A program made the translations under genes and the position numbers. Positions 19,106 through 28,879 of a stretch of 64,000 bases of DNA are shown here, piece by piece. Source of the stretch: Halopseudomonas xiamenensis (lineage in GTDB: Bacteria; Pseudomonadota; Gammaproteobacteria; Pseudomonadales; Pseudomonadaceae); contig NZ_JACLGO010000016.1 of assembly GCF_014219065.1 (NCBI RefSeq), forward strand, positions 31,900-95,899, read 5' to 3'. The notes under the pieces are model-generated. The model saw only the letters and a program-made list of their open reading frames with translations, was not told the DNA's origin and did no database searches. Position 1 is the stretch's first letter; each line of letters opens with the position of its first letter.

Positions 19106-21375
19106 ATATGCTCAGTACGCTTCGGCGTATCGTTCAGGAAGTCAATTCGGCGAAGGACCTGGCCTCGGCGCTGGATATCATCGTCCATCGTGTGCGCGAG
19201 GCGATGGAAACCCATGTCTGTTCCGTCTACCTGCTGAACCCCGATACCGAGCGCTACGAGCTGATGGCCACAGAAGGCCTGAACAAGAGCGCTATCGGCG
19301 TGGTCAGCCTGGCCAGCAACGAAGGCCTGGTCGGCTATGTCGGGGTACGCGAGGAGCCGGTCAACCTGGAAGACGCTGCTTCGCATCCGCGCTTTCGCTA
19401 CTTCGCCGAGACCGGCGAGGAGCGCTATGCCTCCTTTCTCGGTGTGCCCATCGTCCACCACCGCCGGGTGATGGGCGTGCTGGTGATCCAGCAGAAGGAA
19501 CGCCGGCAGTTCGACGAGGTGGAAGAATCCTTCCTGGTGACCATGAGCGCCCAGCTGTCGGGTGTGATCGCCCATGCCGAGGCCACCGGGGCCATCCGTG
19601 GCCTGGGCTGGAGCGGGGAGGTGATCCAGGATACCCGCTTCGATGCGGTGCCCGGCGCGCCGGGGGTGGCCATCGGCCGCGCCGTGGTGATGCTGCCGCC
19701 GGCGGATCTCAAGGCCGTGCCGGACAAGGAAGTGAAGGATATCGACGCCGAGATCGCCCTCTATCGTCGGGCGGTCGAGGCGGTGCGGGCCGACATCAAG
19801 CGCCTGTCCGACAAGCTGGCGGCGCAGCTGCGACCGGAAGAGCTGGCGCTGTTCGATGTCTATCTGATGATGCTGGACGACTCCTCGCTGGGCAACGAGA
19901 TCATCAAGGGCATCCGTGAAGGACAATGGGCCCAGGGCGCGCTGCGCGACGTGATCAGTGCCCATGTGGCGCGTTTCGAGCTGATGGACGATCCCTACCT
20001 GCAGGAACGTGCCGCCGATATCAAGGATCTTGGCCGGCGCTTGCTGGCCTGCCTGCAGGAAGCCGGCCGCCAGCGGGTGGTGTTTCCGAAGAAGACCATC
20101 CTGGTGGCCGAGGAACTGACCCCGTCGATGCTTGGCGAGGTACCCAAGGACCGCCTGGTCGGCCTGGTCTCGGTGATGGGCTCGGGTAGTTCGCATGTGG
20201 CGATCCTGGCGCGGGCCATGGGCATTCCCACGGTGATGGGGGCGCTGGACCTGCCCTACCTGCGTATGGACGGGCTGGACCTGATCGTCGATGGCAACGC
20301 CGGTGAAGTCTATTCCAACCCTTCCCAGGAACTGCGCCGGCACTACCGCGAGCTGATCCGCGAGGAGCTGGAACTGTCCCACGGGCTGGAGAAACTGCGC
20401 AGCCTGCCGTGCGTGACCCTGGATGGACACCGCATACCCCTGTGGGTGAATACCGGCCTGTTCGCCGATATCGCCCGCTCGCTGGATCGCGGTGCCGAGG
20501 GCGTGGGGCTGTACCGTACCGAAGTGCCGTTCATGATCCAGGATCGCTTCCCCAGCGAGAAGGAACAGCAGGCCATCTATCGCGAGCAGCTGCAGGCCTT
20601 CCACCCGCAGCCGGTGACCATGCGTACGCTGGACATCGGCGGCGACAAGGAACTGAGCTATTTCCCTATCAAGGAAGACAACCCCTTCCTTGGCTGGCGT
20701 GGCATCCGCGTCACGCTGGATCACCCGGAGATCTTCCTGGTGCAGATCCGCGCCATGCTCAAGGCCAGCGAGGGACTGGAGAACCTGCGCATCATGCTGC
20801 CGATGATCAGCAGTGTGCATGAGGTCGAGGAGGCCCAGCACCTGATCCACCGCGCCCATGGCGAGGTGCTGGACGAGGGCTTCCAGGTGCCGATGCCGCC
20901 GGTCGGGGTAATGATCGAGGTCCCGGCGGCGGTCTACCAGGCCCGTGAGCTGGCGCAGCTGGTGGACTTCCTGTCGGTCGGCACCAACGATCTGACCCAG
21001 TACCTGCTGGCGGTGGATCGCAACAACCCACGGGTGGCCGACCTGTACCATTCTCTGCATCCGGCGGTGCTGCAGGCTCTGATGCTGGTTGCCCAGGCCT
21101 GCCGAGACGCCGGCAAGCCGATGAGCGTATGCGGCGAGATGGCTGGCGATCCGGCGGCGGCGGTACTGCTGCTGGCGCTCGGCTGCGATGTGCTGTCGAT
21201 GAGCGCCTCCAACCTGCCACGGGTCAAGTGGCTGCTGCGCCAGATCCGCCTCAGCGACGCCCGGAAGCTACTGCAGGAAGTGCTGAAGCAGGATAATGCC
21301 TACATGGTGCAGAGCATCCTCGACCTGACCCTGCGCAACATGGGTCTGGGCAAGGTGCTCAAGCCGCTGCGCTGA
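19099..21375 (+). CDS. ptsP: PEP-protein phosphotransferase PtsP (EI-Ntr)
   Basis: The 758-aa first enzyme of the nitrogen-related PTS phosphorylates NPr (PtsO) from PEP. An N-terminal GAF domain (about 17-160) is followed by the swivelling PEP-utilising domain with active-site His366 in [17 protein letters not shown]. The C-terminal TIM barrel (about 425-750) has [15 protein letters not shown] and catalytic Cys678 in [13 protein letters not shown] 19099 lies inside the end of rppH; an ATG at 19108 is an alternative start. ptsO and ptsN are not in the window. Confidence 0.95.
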   Translation: MLNMLSTLRRIVQEVNSAKDLASALDIIVHRVREAMETHVCSVYLLNPDTERYELMATEGLNKSAIGVVSLASNEGLVGYVGVREEPVNLEDAASHPRFRYFAETGEERYASFLGVPIVHHRRVMGVLVIQQKERRQFDEVEESFLVTMSAQLSGVIAHAEATGAIRGLGWSGEVIQDTRFDAVPGAPGVAIGRAVVMLPPADLKAVPDKEVKDIDAEIALYRRAVEAVRADIKRLSDKLAAQLRPEELALFDVYLMMLDDSSLGNEIIKGIREGQWAQGALRDVISAHVARFELMDDPYLQERAADIKDLGRRLLACLQEAGRQRVVFPKKTILVAEELTPSMLGEVPKDRLVGLVSVMGSGSSHVAILARAMGIPTVMGALDLPYLRMDGLDLIVDGNAGEVYSNPSQELRRHYRELIREELELSHGLEKLRSLPCVTLDGHRIPLWVNTGLFADIARSLDRGAEGVGLYRTEVPFMIQDRFPSEKEQQAIYREQLQAFHPQPVTMRTLDIGGDKELSYFPIKEDNPFLGWRGIRVTLDHPEIFLVQIRAMLKASEGLENLRIMLPMISSVHEVEEAQHLIHRAHGEVLDEGFQVPMPPVGVMIEVPAAVYQARELAQLVDFLSVGTNDLTQYLLAVDRNNPRVADLYHSLHPAVLQALMLVAQACRDAGKPMSVCGEMAGDPAAAVLLLALGCDVLSMSASNLPRVKWLLRQIRLSDARKLLQEVLKQDNAYMVQSILDLTLRNMGLGKVLKPLR

Positions 21376-21377
21376 CG

Positions 21378-22124
21378 CTAGAAGCGCCAGCCCGACTCCC
21401 CCAGCTCCTTGCCATGCGGGCCGAAGCCCTGTTCGATGAAGGTGATGCCGCCGTCGGCCTCGATGCGCAGCAGGCTGCAGGCGCGGGTGCCGTAGTCCGC
21501 GCCGAGGATGAAGGTGGCGGACAGCCGGCGTTCCCACTCCAGGCTCACACCGCTGTCGGGCAGTTGCTCGTCCGGGTATTCGTGGCTGTCCTTGAGCAGC
21601 GCCAGCAAGGCCTCGCTGTCGGCATCCAGGTGCTGCTCCAGACCCGCGCACAGTGCCTGCAGTTTCGGCCAGGGGCTGTTCAGCGAGGCATTGGACAGGC
21701 CATAGACGCCCGGTGCCAATGGTCGTGGCTGGCGCTCATCGCTGTTCAGGAACCACAGTTGCTGCAGGTCGCCGGCGAGCAGATTGAAGCCGGCGTACTG
21801 GTCCAGTTCGGCGGTCAGCGTGCCCATGTAAGCCTCCGGGCTCATGTGCCCGGCCAGGTAGTCCTGCACCAGCTTGCCCCGGGATAGCGGCTTGCTGCGT
21901 ACCTGGGGCGAGCGGATATTGGTCAGCGCAGCGAAGCGGCCGCCGCGGGTGACGCCCAGCCAGGTGCCGCCGGCTTCCAGGTCCTTGCCGGCCAGCAGGT
22001 CGGGATGGCCTTCCTCGCTCCAGAAGGCTGCCGCGCGCGTTGGTCTGGGGTGGAATTCGTCACGGTTGCCAAGCAGCAGCAATGGCCGCTCCGCTACCTG
22101 CCAGGCGAAAGCGATCAAGCACAT
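21378..22124 (-). CDS. NRDE (TANGO2) family protein
   Basis: The 248-aa protein begins MCLIAFAW and carries the family-defining LLLGNRDEFHPRPTRAAAFW at about residues 17-36, followed by GGTWLGVTRGGRFAALTNIR. NRDE/TANGO2 proteins are widespread and their biochemical role is unsettled. The mature N-terminal Cys2 recalls N-terminal nucleophile hydrolases. It converges on ptsP with only a 2-base gap and diverges from the TSUP gene. The same neighbours occur in P. aeruginosa (PA0337-PA0340 region, from memory). Confidence 0.88.
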   Translation of the reverse strand: MCLIAFAWQVAERPLLLLGNRDEFHPRPTRAAAFWSEEGHPDLLAGKDLEAGGTWLGVTRGGRFAALTNIRSPQVRSKPLSRGKLVQDYLAGHMSPEAYMGTLTAELDQYAGFNLLAGDLQQLWFLNSDERQPRPLAPGVYGLSNASLNSPWPKLQALCAGLEQHLDADSEALLALLKDSHEYPDEQLPDSGVSLEWERRLSATFILGADYGTRACSLLRIEADGGITFIEQGFGPHGKELGESGWRF

Positions 22125-22255
22125 AGCCGTCTCCAGATGGTTTTCGCCAGTGTACCGCCTTCCCGGCGCGATTGCCTGGTGCGATCCGGGGCAGCGGCGC
22201 CGGCGAGATTTCGCTACACTAGCCAGCCTGCGCAGCAGCGCAACACGGGGAATAT

Positions 22256-23038
22256 ATGGAATTCATCATCTATCTGGTGCTGGGCGCCTGTGCCGGGGTG
22301 CTGGCCGGCTTGTTCGGCGTGGGCGGTGGCATGATCATCGTTCCGGTACTGGTCTACAGTTTCGCTTTGCAGGGGTTCGCGCCAGAGGTGCTGACCCACA
22401 TGGCGGTGGGTACCTCGCTGGCCACCATCGCCTTCACGTCGGTCAACTCGGTACGCGCGCACAACAAGCTGGGTGCGGTACGCTGGCGCCTGTTCCTCTG
22501 GCTGGCGCTGGGTATCGTGTTCGGCTGCCTGCTCGGTGGGCTGACTGCCTCCGGACTCAGTGGGCCGATATTGCAGAAGATCATCGGCGTGTTCGCCATC
22601 TGCGTGGCGATCCAGATGGCCTTCGAACTCAAGCCCAGGGCGGCCCTGGGTGAGCCGGGAAAACCGACCCTGACTGTCGCCGGTGGCGTCATCGGCTGGG
22701 CCTCGACCATCTTCGGTATCGGTGGTGGCTCGCTGACCGTGCCGTTCCTGGTCTGGCGCAGCGTGCCCATGCAGCAGGCGGTGGCGACCTCGGCGGCCTG
22801 CGGCATGCCGATCGCCGTGGCTGGGGCGCTCAGTTTCATGGTGACTGGCTGGGCCGCGGCGGATCTGCCCGACTGGAGCCTGGGTTATGTCTACCTGCCC
22901 GCCATGATCGGTATCGCCGCCACCAGCGTGTTCTTTGCCGGGTATGGCGCGCGGCTGGCCCATCGTCTGTCCCAACGCCTGCTCAAGCGACTGTTTTCCC
23001 TGTTGCTGGTGTCGGTAGGCATCAATTTTCTCCTGTAG
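22256..23038 (+). CDS. TSUP family sulfite exporter/permease (TauE/SafE)
   Basis: The 260-aa integral membrane protein has about eight predicted helices in two homologous halves. The typical Gly-rich starts are GACAGVLAGLFGVGGGMIIV (about residues 10-29) and VIGWASTIFGIGGGSLTVP (about 143-161). The family moves small organosulfur or sulfite anions across the inner membrane; the substrate here is unknown. It lies just ahead of lgt (9-base gap), so it is probably co-transcribed with lgt and thyA, an arrangement conserved in pseudomonads. Confidence 0.9.
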   Translation: MEFIIYLVLGACAGVLAGLFGVGGGMIIVPVLVYSFALQGFAPEVLTHMAVGTSLATIAFTSVNSVRAHNKLGAVRWRLFLWLALGIVFGCLLGGLTASGLSGPILQKIIGVFAICVAIQMAFELKPRAALGEPGKPTLTVAGGVIGWASTIFGIGGGSLTVPFLVWRSVPMQQAVATSAACGMPIAVAGALSFMVTGWAAADLPDWSLGYVYLPAMIGIAATSVFFAGYGARLAHRLSQRLLKRLFSLLLVSVGINFLL

Positions 23039-23047
23039 GGAGCCACC

Positions 23048-23854
23048 ATGCTGACTTATCCGCAGATTGACCCTGTCGCCCTGTCCCTGGGGCCGTTGCA
23101 GATCCACTGGTACGGCCTGATGTACCTGGTCGGCATCGGCGGCGCCTGGTGGCTGGCCAGCCGCCGGCTGCCACGCGCCTTCCCGGACTGGAGCCGGGAA
23201 ACCCTGTCCGACCTGGTGTTCTGGGTGGCGCTGGGGGTTATCGCCGGTGGTCGCCTGGGCTATGTGCTGTTCTACGATCTGGGGTCCTATATCGATGACC
23301 CGTCGCTGGTGCTGCAGATATGGAAGGGCGGCATGTCCTTCCATGGCGGGCTGGTCGGGGTGCTGCTGGCGGTGTGGTGGTTTTCCCGCAAGCACGACAC
23401 CGGTTTCTTCCGCCTGATGGATTTCATCGCGCCGCTGGTGCCCATCGGCCTGGGAGCGGGGCGCATCGGCAACTTCATCAATGCCGAACTCTGGGGCAAG
23501 GCCAGCGATGTACCCTGGGCCATGGTGTTTCCCACCGATCCGGCGCAGCTGGCACGGCACCCGTCGCAGCTGTACCAGTTCGCCCTGGAGGGCGTGGCAC
23601 TGTTCTGCATACTCTGGTTCTACTCGCGCAAGCCGCGCCCGACCATGACCGTCTGTGGGCTGTTTGCCGTCTGTTACGGTGCGTTCCGCTTCTTCGTCGA
23701 GTTTTTCCGCGAGCCGGATGCGCATATCGGCTACCTGGCGTTCGGCTGGCTGACCATGGGCCAGCTGCTGTGTATACCAATGATTCTGCTCGGCGCCGCA
23801 TTCATGTGGTGGGGCTACCGCAAGGGGGATGCAAAACATGAAACAGTATCTTGA
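23048..23854 (+). CDS. lgt: Prolipoprotein diacylglyceryl transferase
   Basis: The 268-aa inner-membrane enzyme transfers diacylglycerol from phosphatidylglycerol to the lipobox cysteine of prolipoproteins. It has about seven membrane helices. The Lgt signature [17 protein letters not shown] is complete at about residues 136-152, with [11 protein letters not shown] before it and HPSQLYQ after. AGGGAGCC sits just upstream of the ATG. Its 3' end overlaps thyA by 17 bases. Confidence 0.95.
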   Translation: MLTYPQIDPVALSLGPLQIHWYGLMYLVGIGGAWWLASRRLPRAFPDWSRETLSDLVFWVALGVIAGGRLGYVLFYDLGSYIDDPSLVLQIWKGGMSFHGGLVGVLLAVWWFSRKHDTGFFRLMDFIAPLVPIGLGAGRIGNFINAELWGKASDVPWAMVFPTDPAQLARHPSQLYQFALEGVALFCILWFYSRKPRPTMTVCGLFAVCYGAFRFFVEFFREPDAHIGYLAFGWLTMGQLLCIPMILLGAAFMWWGYRKGDAKHETVS

Positions 23855-24632
23855 CCTGATGCGTCGGGTGCGCGAGTCCGGCACATTCAAGAGCGATCGC
23901 ACCGGCACCGGTACCTGGAGCGTATTCGGCCACCAGATGCGCTTTGATCTGGCCGAGGGCTTCCCGCTGGTGACCACCAAGAAGTGCCACCTGAAATCCA
24001 TCGTGCATGAACTGCTGTGGTTCCTGCAGGGTGACACCAATATCCGTTACCTGAAGGAAAACGGTGTCTCCATCTGGGATGAGTGGGCGGATGAGAAGGG
24101 TGACCTGGGGCCGGTATACGGCTACCAGTGGCGCAGTTGGCCGGCACCCAATGGCGAGTCGATCGACCAGATCAGCAAGCTGCTGCAGATGCTCAGGAGC
24201 AATCCGGACTCGCGTCGGCTGATCGTCTCGGCGTGGAACCCGGCGCTGGTCGATGAAATGGCGCTGCCGCCATGCCATGCGCTGTTCCAGTTCTACGTCG
24301 CCGACGGCAAGTTGAGCTGCCAGTTGTACCAGCGCTCGGCGGACATCTTCCTCGGCGTGCCGTTCAATATCGCCAGTTACGCCTTGCTGACGCTGATGGT
24401 GGCGCAGGTCTGCGACCTGCAGCCCGGTGAGTTCATCTGGACCGGTGGGGACTGTCACCTGTATGCCAATCATATCGAACAGACCGATCTGCAGCTGAGC
24501 CGCGAACCCTATCCGTTGCCGACCATGCGCCTGAATCCCGAGGTGAAGGACCTGTTCGCCTTTACCTTTGACGATTTCAGCCTGGAAGGCTACCAGTCGC
24601 ATCCGCATATCAAGGCACCGGTCGCGGTCTGA
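23838..24632 (+). CDS. thyA: Thymidylate synthase
   Basis: The 264-aa enzyme methylates dUMP to dTMP using 5,10-methylene-THF. The start at 23838 (MKQYLDLM) was preferred over 23829 because GGGGGAT lies 8 bases upstream. The resulting numbering also puts the catalytic cysteine at Cys146 ([12 protein letters not shown]) and the length at 264, as in E. coli. [17 protein letters not shown] and the N-terminal [18 protein letters not shown] are intact. It overlaps lgt by 17 bases. folA, two genes downstream, regenerates the folate that this enzyme oxidises. Confidence 0.96.
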   Translation: MKQYLDLMRRVRESGTFKSDRTGTGTWSVFGHQMRFDLAEGFPLVTTKKCHLKSIVHELLWFLQGDTNIRYLKENGVSIWDEWADEKGDLGPVYGYQWRSWPAPNGESIDQISKLLQMLRSNPDSRRLIVSAWNPALVDEMALPPCHALFQFYVADGKLSCQLYQRSADIFLGVPFNIASYALLTLMVAQVCDLQPGEFIWTGGDCHLYANHIEQTDLQLSREPYPLPTMRLNPEVKDLFAFTFDDFSLEGYQSHPHIKAPVAV

Positions 24633-24716
24633 GGCGGGCCATTTCCGTTCTGTCATCATATTGAAACACTGTTGCCGTACACTCGATTCGCTACTTTCGT
24701 TCGTTGGGGTGCGGCA

Positions 24717-25490
24717 ATGCGCAGGGTCATATTCAATCAGAAGGGTGGTGTCGGCAAATCCAGCATCGCCTGCAACCTGGCGGCGGTCAGTGCTGCCCAG
24801 GGCTATCGCACCTTGCTCATCGATCTCGATGCGCAGGCCAATGCCAGTCACTATCTCACCGGCTTGAGTGGGACGGATATCCCCACCGGCATCGCCGAGT
24901 TCTTCCATCTGATCCTCACCTCGGGGATCGCGGCGAAGAAGGCCAGGCCGCAGATCCTCGAGACCGAGTACCCCAACCTGTACCTGATCACCGCCTCGCC
25001 AGAGTTGGCCGACCTGCAGCCCAAGCTGGAAGCCAGGCACAAGATCAACAAGCTGAACAAGCTGCTGGACAAGCTTGATGGGGATTACGAACGCATCTAC
25101 CTGGATACACCCCCGGCGTTGAACTTCTATTCCGTGTCGGCATTGATCGCCGCCGACCGCTGCCTGATTCCCTTCGACTGCGACAGCTTCTCCCGCCAGG
25201 CGTTGTACGCGCTGCTGGAGGAGATCGAGGATATCCGCGAAGACCATAATGAGCGATTGCAGGTCGAGGGGATCATCGTCAACCAGTTCCAGCCACGGGC
25301 GGCGCTGCCGCAGCAGATGATCGACGAGCTGCTGGCCGAGGGATTGCCGCTGTTGCCGGTGTATCTGACCAGCTCGGTGAAGATGCGCGAGTCGCACCAG
25401 GCCTGCCGTCCGTTGGTACACCTCGATCCGAAGCACAAGCTGACCCAGCAGTTCGTCGCGTTGCACGATCACCTGGAAGCGGCCGGCTGA
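24717..25490 (+). CDS. Orphan ParA/MinD-family ATPase
   Basis: The 257-aa protein has all ParA ATPase motifs: deviant Walker A FNQKGGVGKSSIACNL (residues 6-21), Walker A' LIDLDAQANAS (about 37-47) and Walker B IYLDTPPA (about 125-132). Such ATPases position DNA or protein complexes, or act in plasmid and chromosome segregation. There is no parB and no parS-like site nearby: the gene sits alone between thyA and folA. The role is therefore unknown. The ATG at 24717 was chosen because the family begins here with a GGGGTG site upstream. Confidence 0.88.
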   Translation: MRRVIFNQKGGVGKSSIACNLAAVSAAQGYRTLLIDLDAQANASHYLTGLSGTDIPTGIAEFFHLILTSGIAAKKARPQILETEYPNLYLITASPELADLQPKLEARHKINKLNKLLDKLDGDYERIYLDTPPALNFYSVSALIAADRCLIPFDCDSFSRQALYALLEEIEDIREDHNERLQVEGIIVNQFQPRAALPQQMIDELLAEGLPLLPVYLTSSVKMRESHQACRPLVHLDPKHKLTQQFVALHDHLEAAG

Positions 25491-25528
25491 GTGTTGCCGC
25501 ACCCGGCGCGCAGGGGTATTCTGCGCCG

Positions 25529-26047
25529 ATGAAAAAGACACTCCCCCTTTCGCTGATCGCTGCCTGCGCACATGACCGTGTGATCGGGCTGGACAACCGC
25601 ATGCCTTGGCACCTGCCCGAGGATCTCCGGCACTTCAAGGCCAGGACCTTGGGCAAACCGATCATCATGGGTCGCAAGACCTGGGACTCGCTTGGTCGTC
25701 CGCTGCCGGGCCGGCTCAACCTGGTGGTCAGCCGCCAGGCCGATCTGCAGCTGCAGGGCGCCGAGGTATGCGCCAGCCTGACGGCAGCCATCGAACGGGC
25801 CGGGCAATGGGCGCTGGAACAGGGTGCGGACGAAATCATGCTGATCGGCGGTGGCCAACTGTATGCCGAGGCGCTGCCATTGGCCGACCGCATCTACCTG
25901 ACGCGTATCGACCTGATGGCGCAGGGCGACGCCTGGTTTCCCGAGTTCCATGGTTGGCAGCGCACTGAGAGCGACGCGCATCCCGCGCTGGATGACCGCC
26001 CGGCATACACCTTCGAAACCTGGATCAGGTCGCCAGAGCCTCGGTGA
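25529..26047 (+). CDS. folA: Dihydrofolate reductase
   Basis: The 172-aa enzyme reduces dihydrofolate to tetrahydrofolate with NADPH and is the target of trimethoprim. Signatures: IGLDNRMPWHLPEDLRHFKA, with Asp32 equivalent to the proton-relay Asp27 of E. coli; IIMGRKTWDSLGRPLPGR; and IMLIGGGQLYAEALP. It closes the thyA-ParA-folA cluster and is followed by a terminator hairpin at 26054-26075. Confidence 0.95.
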   Translation: MKKTLPLSLIAACAHDRVIGLDNRMPWHLPEDLRHFKARTLGKPIIMGRKTWDSLGRPLPGRLNLVVSRQADLQLQGAEVCASLTAAIERAGQWALEQGADEIMLIGGGQLYAEALPLADRIYLTRIDLMAQGDAWFPEFHGWQRTESDAHPALDDRPAYTFETWIRSPEPR

Positions 26048-26053
26048 TTGTCA

Positions 26054-26075
26054 CGGCCAGTCGGGCCGGCTTTTT
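26054..26075 (+). terminator. Rho-independent terminator after folA
   Basis: CGGCC (26054-26058) pairs with GGCCG (26064-26068) across loop AGTCG, followed by GC and a run of five T. It sits 7 bases after the folA stop. Confidence 0.7.
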
Positions 26076-26220
26076 CTTGACTCCATACCGCCGTCCTCGG
26101 CGCATGGATGCAGGAATCAGGGCGACGCAGGAAGCCAAAGCCGAGGCCGTAATGCTGATCATTTAAGGGCTTTCCCACTCCTGAGCTGATTTGAAACCAT
26201 ACGGGATTGCTCTCTACCTC

Positions 26221-26303
26221 GTCGTCCTTCGCGAAGGCGAAGGACCCACAGGCCACTCCGGGTCAGCCGGCACCCTGGATCCTTCGCCTTCGCGAAGGAT
26301 GAC
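26221..26303. repeat. 83-bp palindromic interspersed repeat, copy 2
   Basis: The 27-bp arms (26221-26247 and 26277-26303) are inverted repeats with two mismatches. The copy has the same total length as that at 17655-17737 and is about 90% identical to it. Like copy 1 it is followed by GCGAAGGATGACGGGG. It sits between genes with no coding potential. Confidence 0.85.
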
Positions 26304-26409
26304 GAGAAGGCGAAGGATGACGGGGGAGTGGGGATGGTGCGGCAATACTCTGGACCTGCCCGCTGATTGTCTATGCTTGTGGCTGATAACTCCCATATGA
26401 GGTACGCCC

Positions 26410-26781
26410 ATGAGCAAGTCTCTTCTGGTGGCGCTGCTGCTGATTGCCCCCGCGCAGGCAGAAACGCAGGCCGACACCCAGCCAACCTGTGCGGACAAGG
26501 AACAGCGTATTCTCGAGCGGTTGCAACGGGCTGAAGCGGCAGACAATCAGGCCCAGGTCCGTGGCCTGACCAAGGCTTTGCAGGAAATGCGGGCCAATTG
26601 CAGCGAAGAGGACCTGGCAGACCAGCGTCGCCAGCGCATCGCTGAAAGTGAGGCGGAAGTCGAGGAGCGTCGGGAGGATCTGGCCGAGGCGCGCCGCAGT
26701 GGCGATCAGGACAAGATCGACAAGCGTGAAGGCAAGCTGGCCGAGGCGTTGAAGGAGCTGGGCGAAGCCCGGGAGCAGTAG
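26410..26781 (+). CDS. DUF1090 family periplasmic protein (YqjC-like)
   Basis: The 123-aa protein has a short signal peptide (MSKSLLVALLLIAPAQA, cut at about residue 17) and then a charged helical domain. This carries CADKEQRILERLQRAEA and a second half rich in Glu, Arg and Lys (KREGKLAEALKEL) typical of DUF1090. Two cysteines (about residues 27 and 60) could pair in the periplasm. The E. coli relative YqjC is encoded beside yqjDE; here the YqjDE-like genes are 15 kb away at 41.6 kb. The function is unknown. Confidence 0.8.
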   Translation: MSKSLLVALLLIAPAQAETQADTQPTCADKEQRILERLQRAEAADNQAQVRGLTKALQEMRANCSEEDLADQRRQRIAESEAEVEERREDLAEARRSGDQDKIDKREGKLAEALKELGEAREQ

Positions 26782-26798
26782 CCGCAGCCACTGCTCCC
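26771..26798. terminator. Hairpin between convergent DUF1090 and ilvD genes
   Basis: GGGAGCAGT (26771-26779) and ACTGCTCCC (26790-26798) form a 9-bp stem with a 10-base loop that overlaps the DUF1090 stop. There is no T-run, so termination for either strand is only possible. Confidence 0.35.
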
Positions 26799-26806
26799 GC
26801 CAGAGA

Positions 26807-28645
26807 TCAGTCCTCCAGCATCGCCTTGTTGCGCACAGCACCCTTGTCGGCACTGGTGGCCAGCAGGGCATAGGCCTTGAGCGCGGTGGACACCTTGCGT
26901 GGGCGCACTTCCGCCGGCTTCCAGCCTTTCTTGTCCTGCTCGATGCGGCGGTGTGCCAGTTCCTCATCGGACACCAGCAGGTTGATGGTGCGGTTGGGAA
27001 TGTCGATGAGGATTTTATCGCCTTCGCGTACCAGGCCGATCGCACCGCCCGCCGCGGCTTCCGGCGAGGCGTGGCCGATGGACAGCCCCGAGGTGCCGCC
27101 GGAGAAGCGGCCATCGGTCAGCAGCGCGCATTCCTTGCCCAGCCCCTTGGACTTCAGATAGCTGGTCGGATAGAGCATTTCCTGCATGCCCGGTCCGCCC
27201 TTGGGCCCTTCGTAGCGGATGATGACGATATCGCCAGCCTTCACCTCATCGGCGAGGATGCCGCGTACCGCGCTGTCCTGGCTCTCGAAGATCTTCGCGT
27301 TGCCCTCGAACACCAGGATGGAGTCATCGACCCCGGCGGTCTTCACCACGCAGCCGTCCAGGGCGATATTGCCGTACAGTACCGCCAGGCCGCCTTCCTG
27401 GGAGTAGGCATGCTCGACCGAGCGGATACAGCCCTCGGCACGGTCATCGTCCAGGCTCGGCCAGCGGGTGCTCTGGCTGAAGGCGGTCTGGGTCGGGATA
27501 CCGGCCGGGCCAGCCTTGAAGAACTCATGCACCGCCGCATCGTCGGTCTGGGTGATATCCCACTGGGCGATGGCCTCGGCCATGCTCTTGCTGTGCACGG
27601 TGGGTACGTCGGTATGCAGCAGGCCGCCACGGGCCAGTTCGCCGAGGATGGAGAAGATGCCGCCGGCGCGGTGTACATCCTCCATGTGGTACTTCTGGAT
27701 GTTCGGCGCGACCTTGCACAGCTGCGGCACCTTGCGCGACAGCGCGTCGATGTCACGCAGGTCGAAGTCCACCTCGCCTTCCTGGGCGGCGGCGAGCAGG
27801 TGCAGGATGGTATTGGTCGAGCCGCCCATGGCGATATCCAGGGTCATGGCGTTCTCGAAGGCCTTGATGCTGGCGATGTTGCGCGGCAACACCGACTCAT
27901 CGTTGTCTTGGTAGTAACGCTGGCACAGCTCGACGACCAGGCGGCCGGCGCGCAGGAACAGCTGCTCGCGGTCGCTGTGGGTGGCCAGGGTCGAGCCGTT
28001 GCCCGGCAGTGACAGGCCGAGGGCTTCGGTCAGGCAGTTCATCGAGTTGGCGGTGAACATGCCCGAGCAACTGCCGCAGGTCGGGCAGGCGCTGCGCTCG
28101 TATTCGGCGACGGTTTCATCCGAGCAGGAGTCGTCGGCGGCGGCGACCATGGCATCCACCAGGTCCAGCCCGTGGGACGCCAGCTTGGTCTTGCCGGCTT
28201 CCATCGGCCCGCCGGAGACGAACACCACCGGGATGTTCAGGCGCAGGGCGGCCATCAGCATGCCGGGGGTGATCTTGTCGCAGTTGGAGATACAGACGAT
28301 GGCGTCGGCACAGTGGGCGTTGACCATGTATTCCACCGAGTCGGCGATGATCTCGCGGCTGGGCAGCGAATACAGCATGCCGTCGTGACCCATGGCGATA
28401 CCGTCATCCACCGCGATGGTGTTGAATTCCTTGGCCACGCCGCCGGCCTTCTCGATCTCGCGGGCAACCAGTTGGCCCATATCCTTCAGGTGCACGTGGC
28501 CGGGCACGAACTGGGTGAAGGAGTTGGCGATGGCGATGATCGGCTTCTTGAAGTCTTCATCCTTCATACCGGTGGCGCGCCACAGGGCGCGGGCACCGGC
28601 CATGTTGCGGCCGTGGGTGGAAGTCTTGGAACGATAATCAGGCAT
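26807..28645 (-). CDS. ilvD: Dihydroxy-acid dehydratase
   Basis: The 612-aa Fe-S enzyme makes the 2-keto acid precursors of valine, isoleucine and leucine. Cluster cysteines lie in [12 protein letters not shown] (about residues 119-130) and [20 protein letters not shown] (about 191-210). The C-terminal [20 protein letters not shown] is the second family signature. Length matches E. coli IlvD (616). It is a single-gene unit here, converging on the DUF1090 gene. The upstream 234 bases show no obvious leader peptide or attenuator. Confidence 0.96.
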   Translation of the reverse strand: MPDYRSKTSTHGRNMAGARALWRATGMKDEDFKKPIIAIANSFTQFVPGHVHLKDMGQLVAREIEKAGGVAKEFNTIAVDDGIAMGHDGMLYSLPSREIIADSVEYMVNAHCADAIVCISNCDKITPGMLMAALRLNIPVVFVSGGPMEAGKTKLASHGLDLVDAMVAAADDSCSDETVAEYERSACPTCGSCSGMFTANSMNCLTEALGLSLPGNGSTLATHSDREQLFLRAGRLVVELCQRYYQDNDESVLPRNIASIKAFENAMTLDIAMGGSTNTILHLLAAAQEGEVDFDLRDIDALSRKVPQLCKVAPNIQKYHMEDVHRAGGIFSILGELARGGLLHTDVPTVHSKSMAEAIAQWDITQTDDAAVHEFFKAGPAGIPTQTAFSQSTRWPSLDDDRAEGCIRSVEHAYSQEGGLAVLYGNIALDGCVVKTAGVDDSILVFEGNAKIFESQDSAVRGILADEVKAGDIVIIRYEGPKGGPGMQEMLYPTSYLKSKGLGKECALLTDGRFSGGTSGLSIGHASPEAAAGGAIGLVREGDKILIDIPNRTINLLVSDEELAHRRIEQDKKGWKPAEVRPRKVSTALKAYALLATSADKGAVRNKAMLED

Positions 28646-28879
28646 GGATATCTATCTCGTTATGCGTGATGCAGGATGTGCCTAGCATATCAATTTGCCG
28701 CTCAACCCGCAGCCCCGGTCGGCGGATACCGCGCAGGCTGTCGGGTCGCAAGGCGTAGCGCAGGTGCGCTACACCCCCTGTTCTGCCACCCTGCATGGAG
28801 CCCGCCTGGGGTTGGCGAGCGCCTGCTCGCCGACGAGCGCTGCACAGGCTGTCAGGTCACTGGCGTGCCTCCCCCAGCG
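28646..28879. other. Intergenic gap between ilvD and argA
   Basis: No gene is seen in these 234 bases. A small palindrome GGCGAGC-GCCT-GCTCGCC lies at 28814-28831. It resembles hairpins at 51739-51756 and 62815-62832 and may be a minor intergenic repeat or the 3' hairpin of argA. The ilvD promoter should be here on the minus strand. Confidence 0.4.

Larger units (their letters stand above)
26048..26409. other. Intergenic region: terminator and palindromic repeat
   Basis: No gene is seen in these 362 bases. They hold the folA terminator (26054-26075), about 140 bases of featureless sequence, and the second copy of the 83-bp palindrome (26221-26303). About 100 bases remain upstream of the DUF1090 gene. 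Confidence 0.75.
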
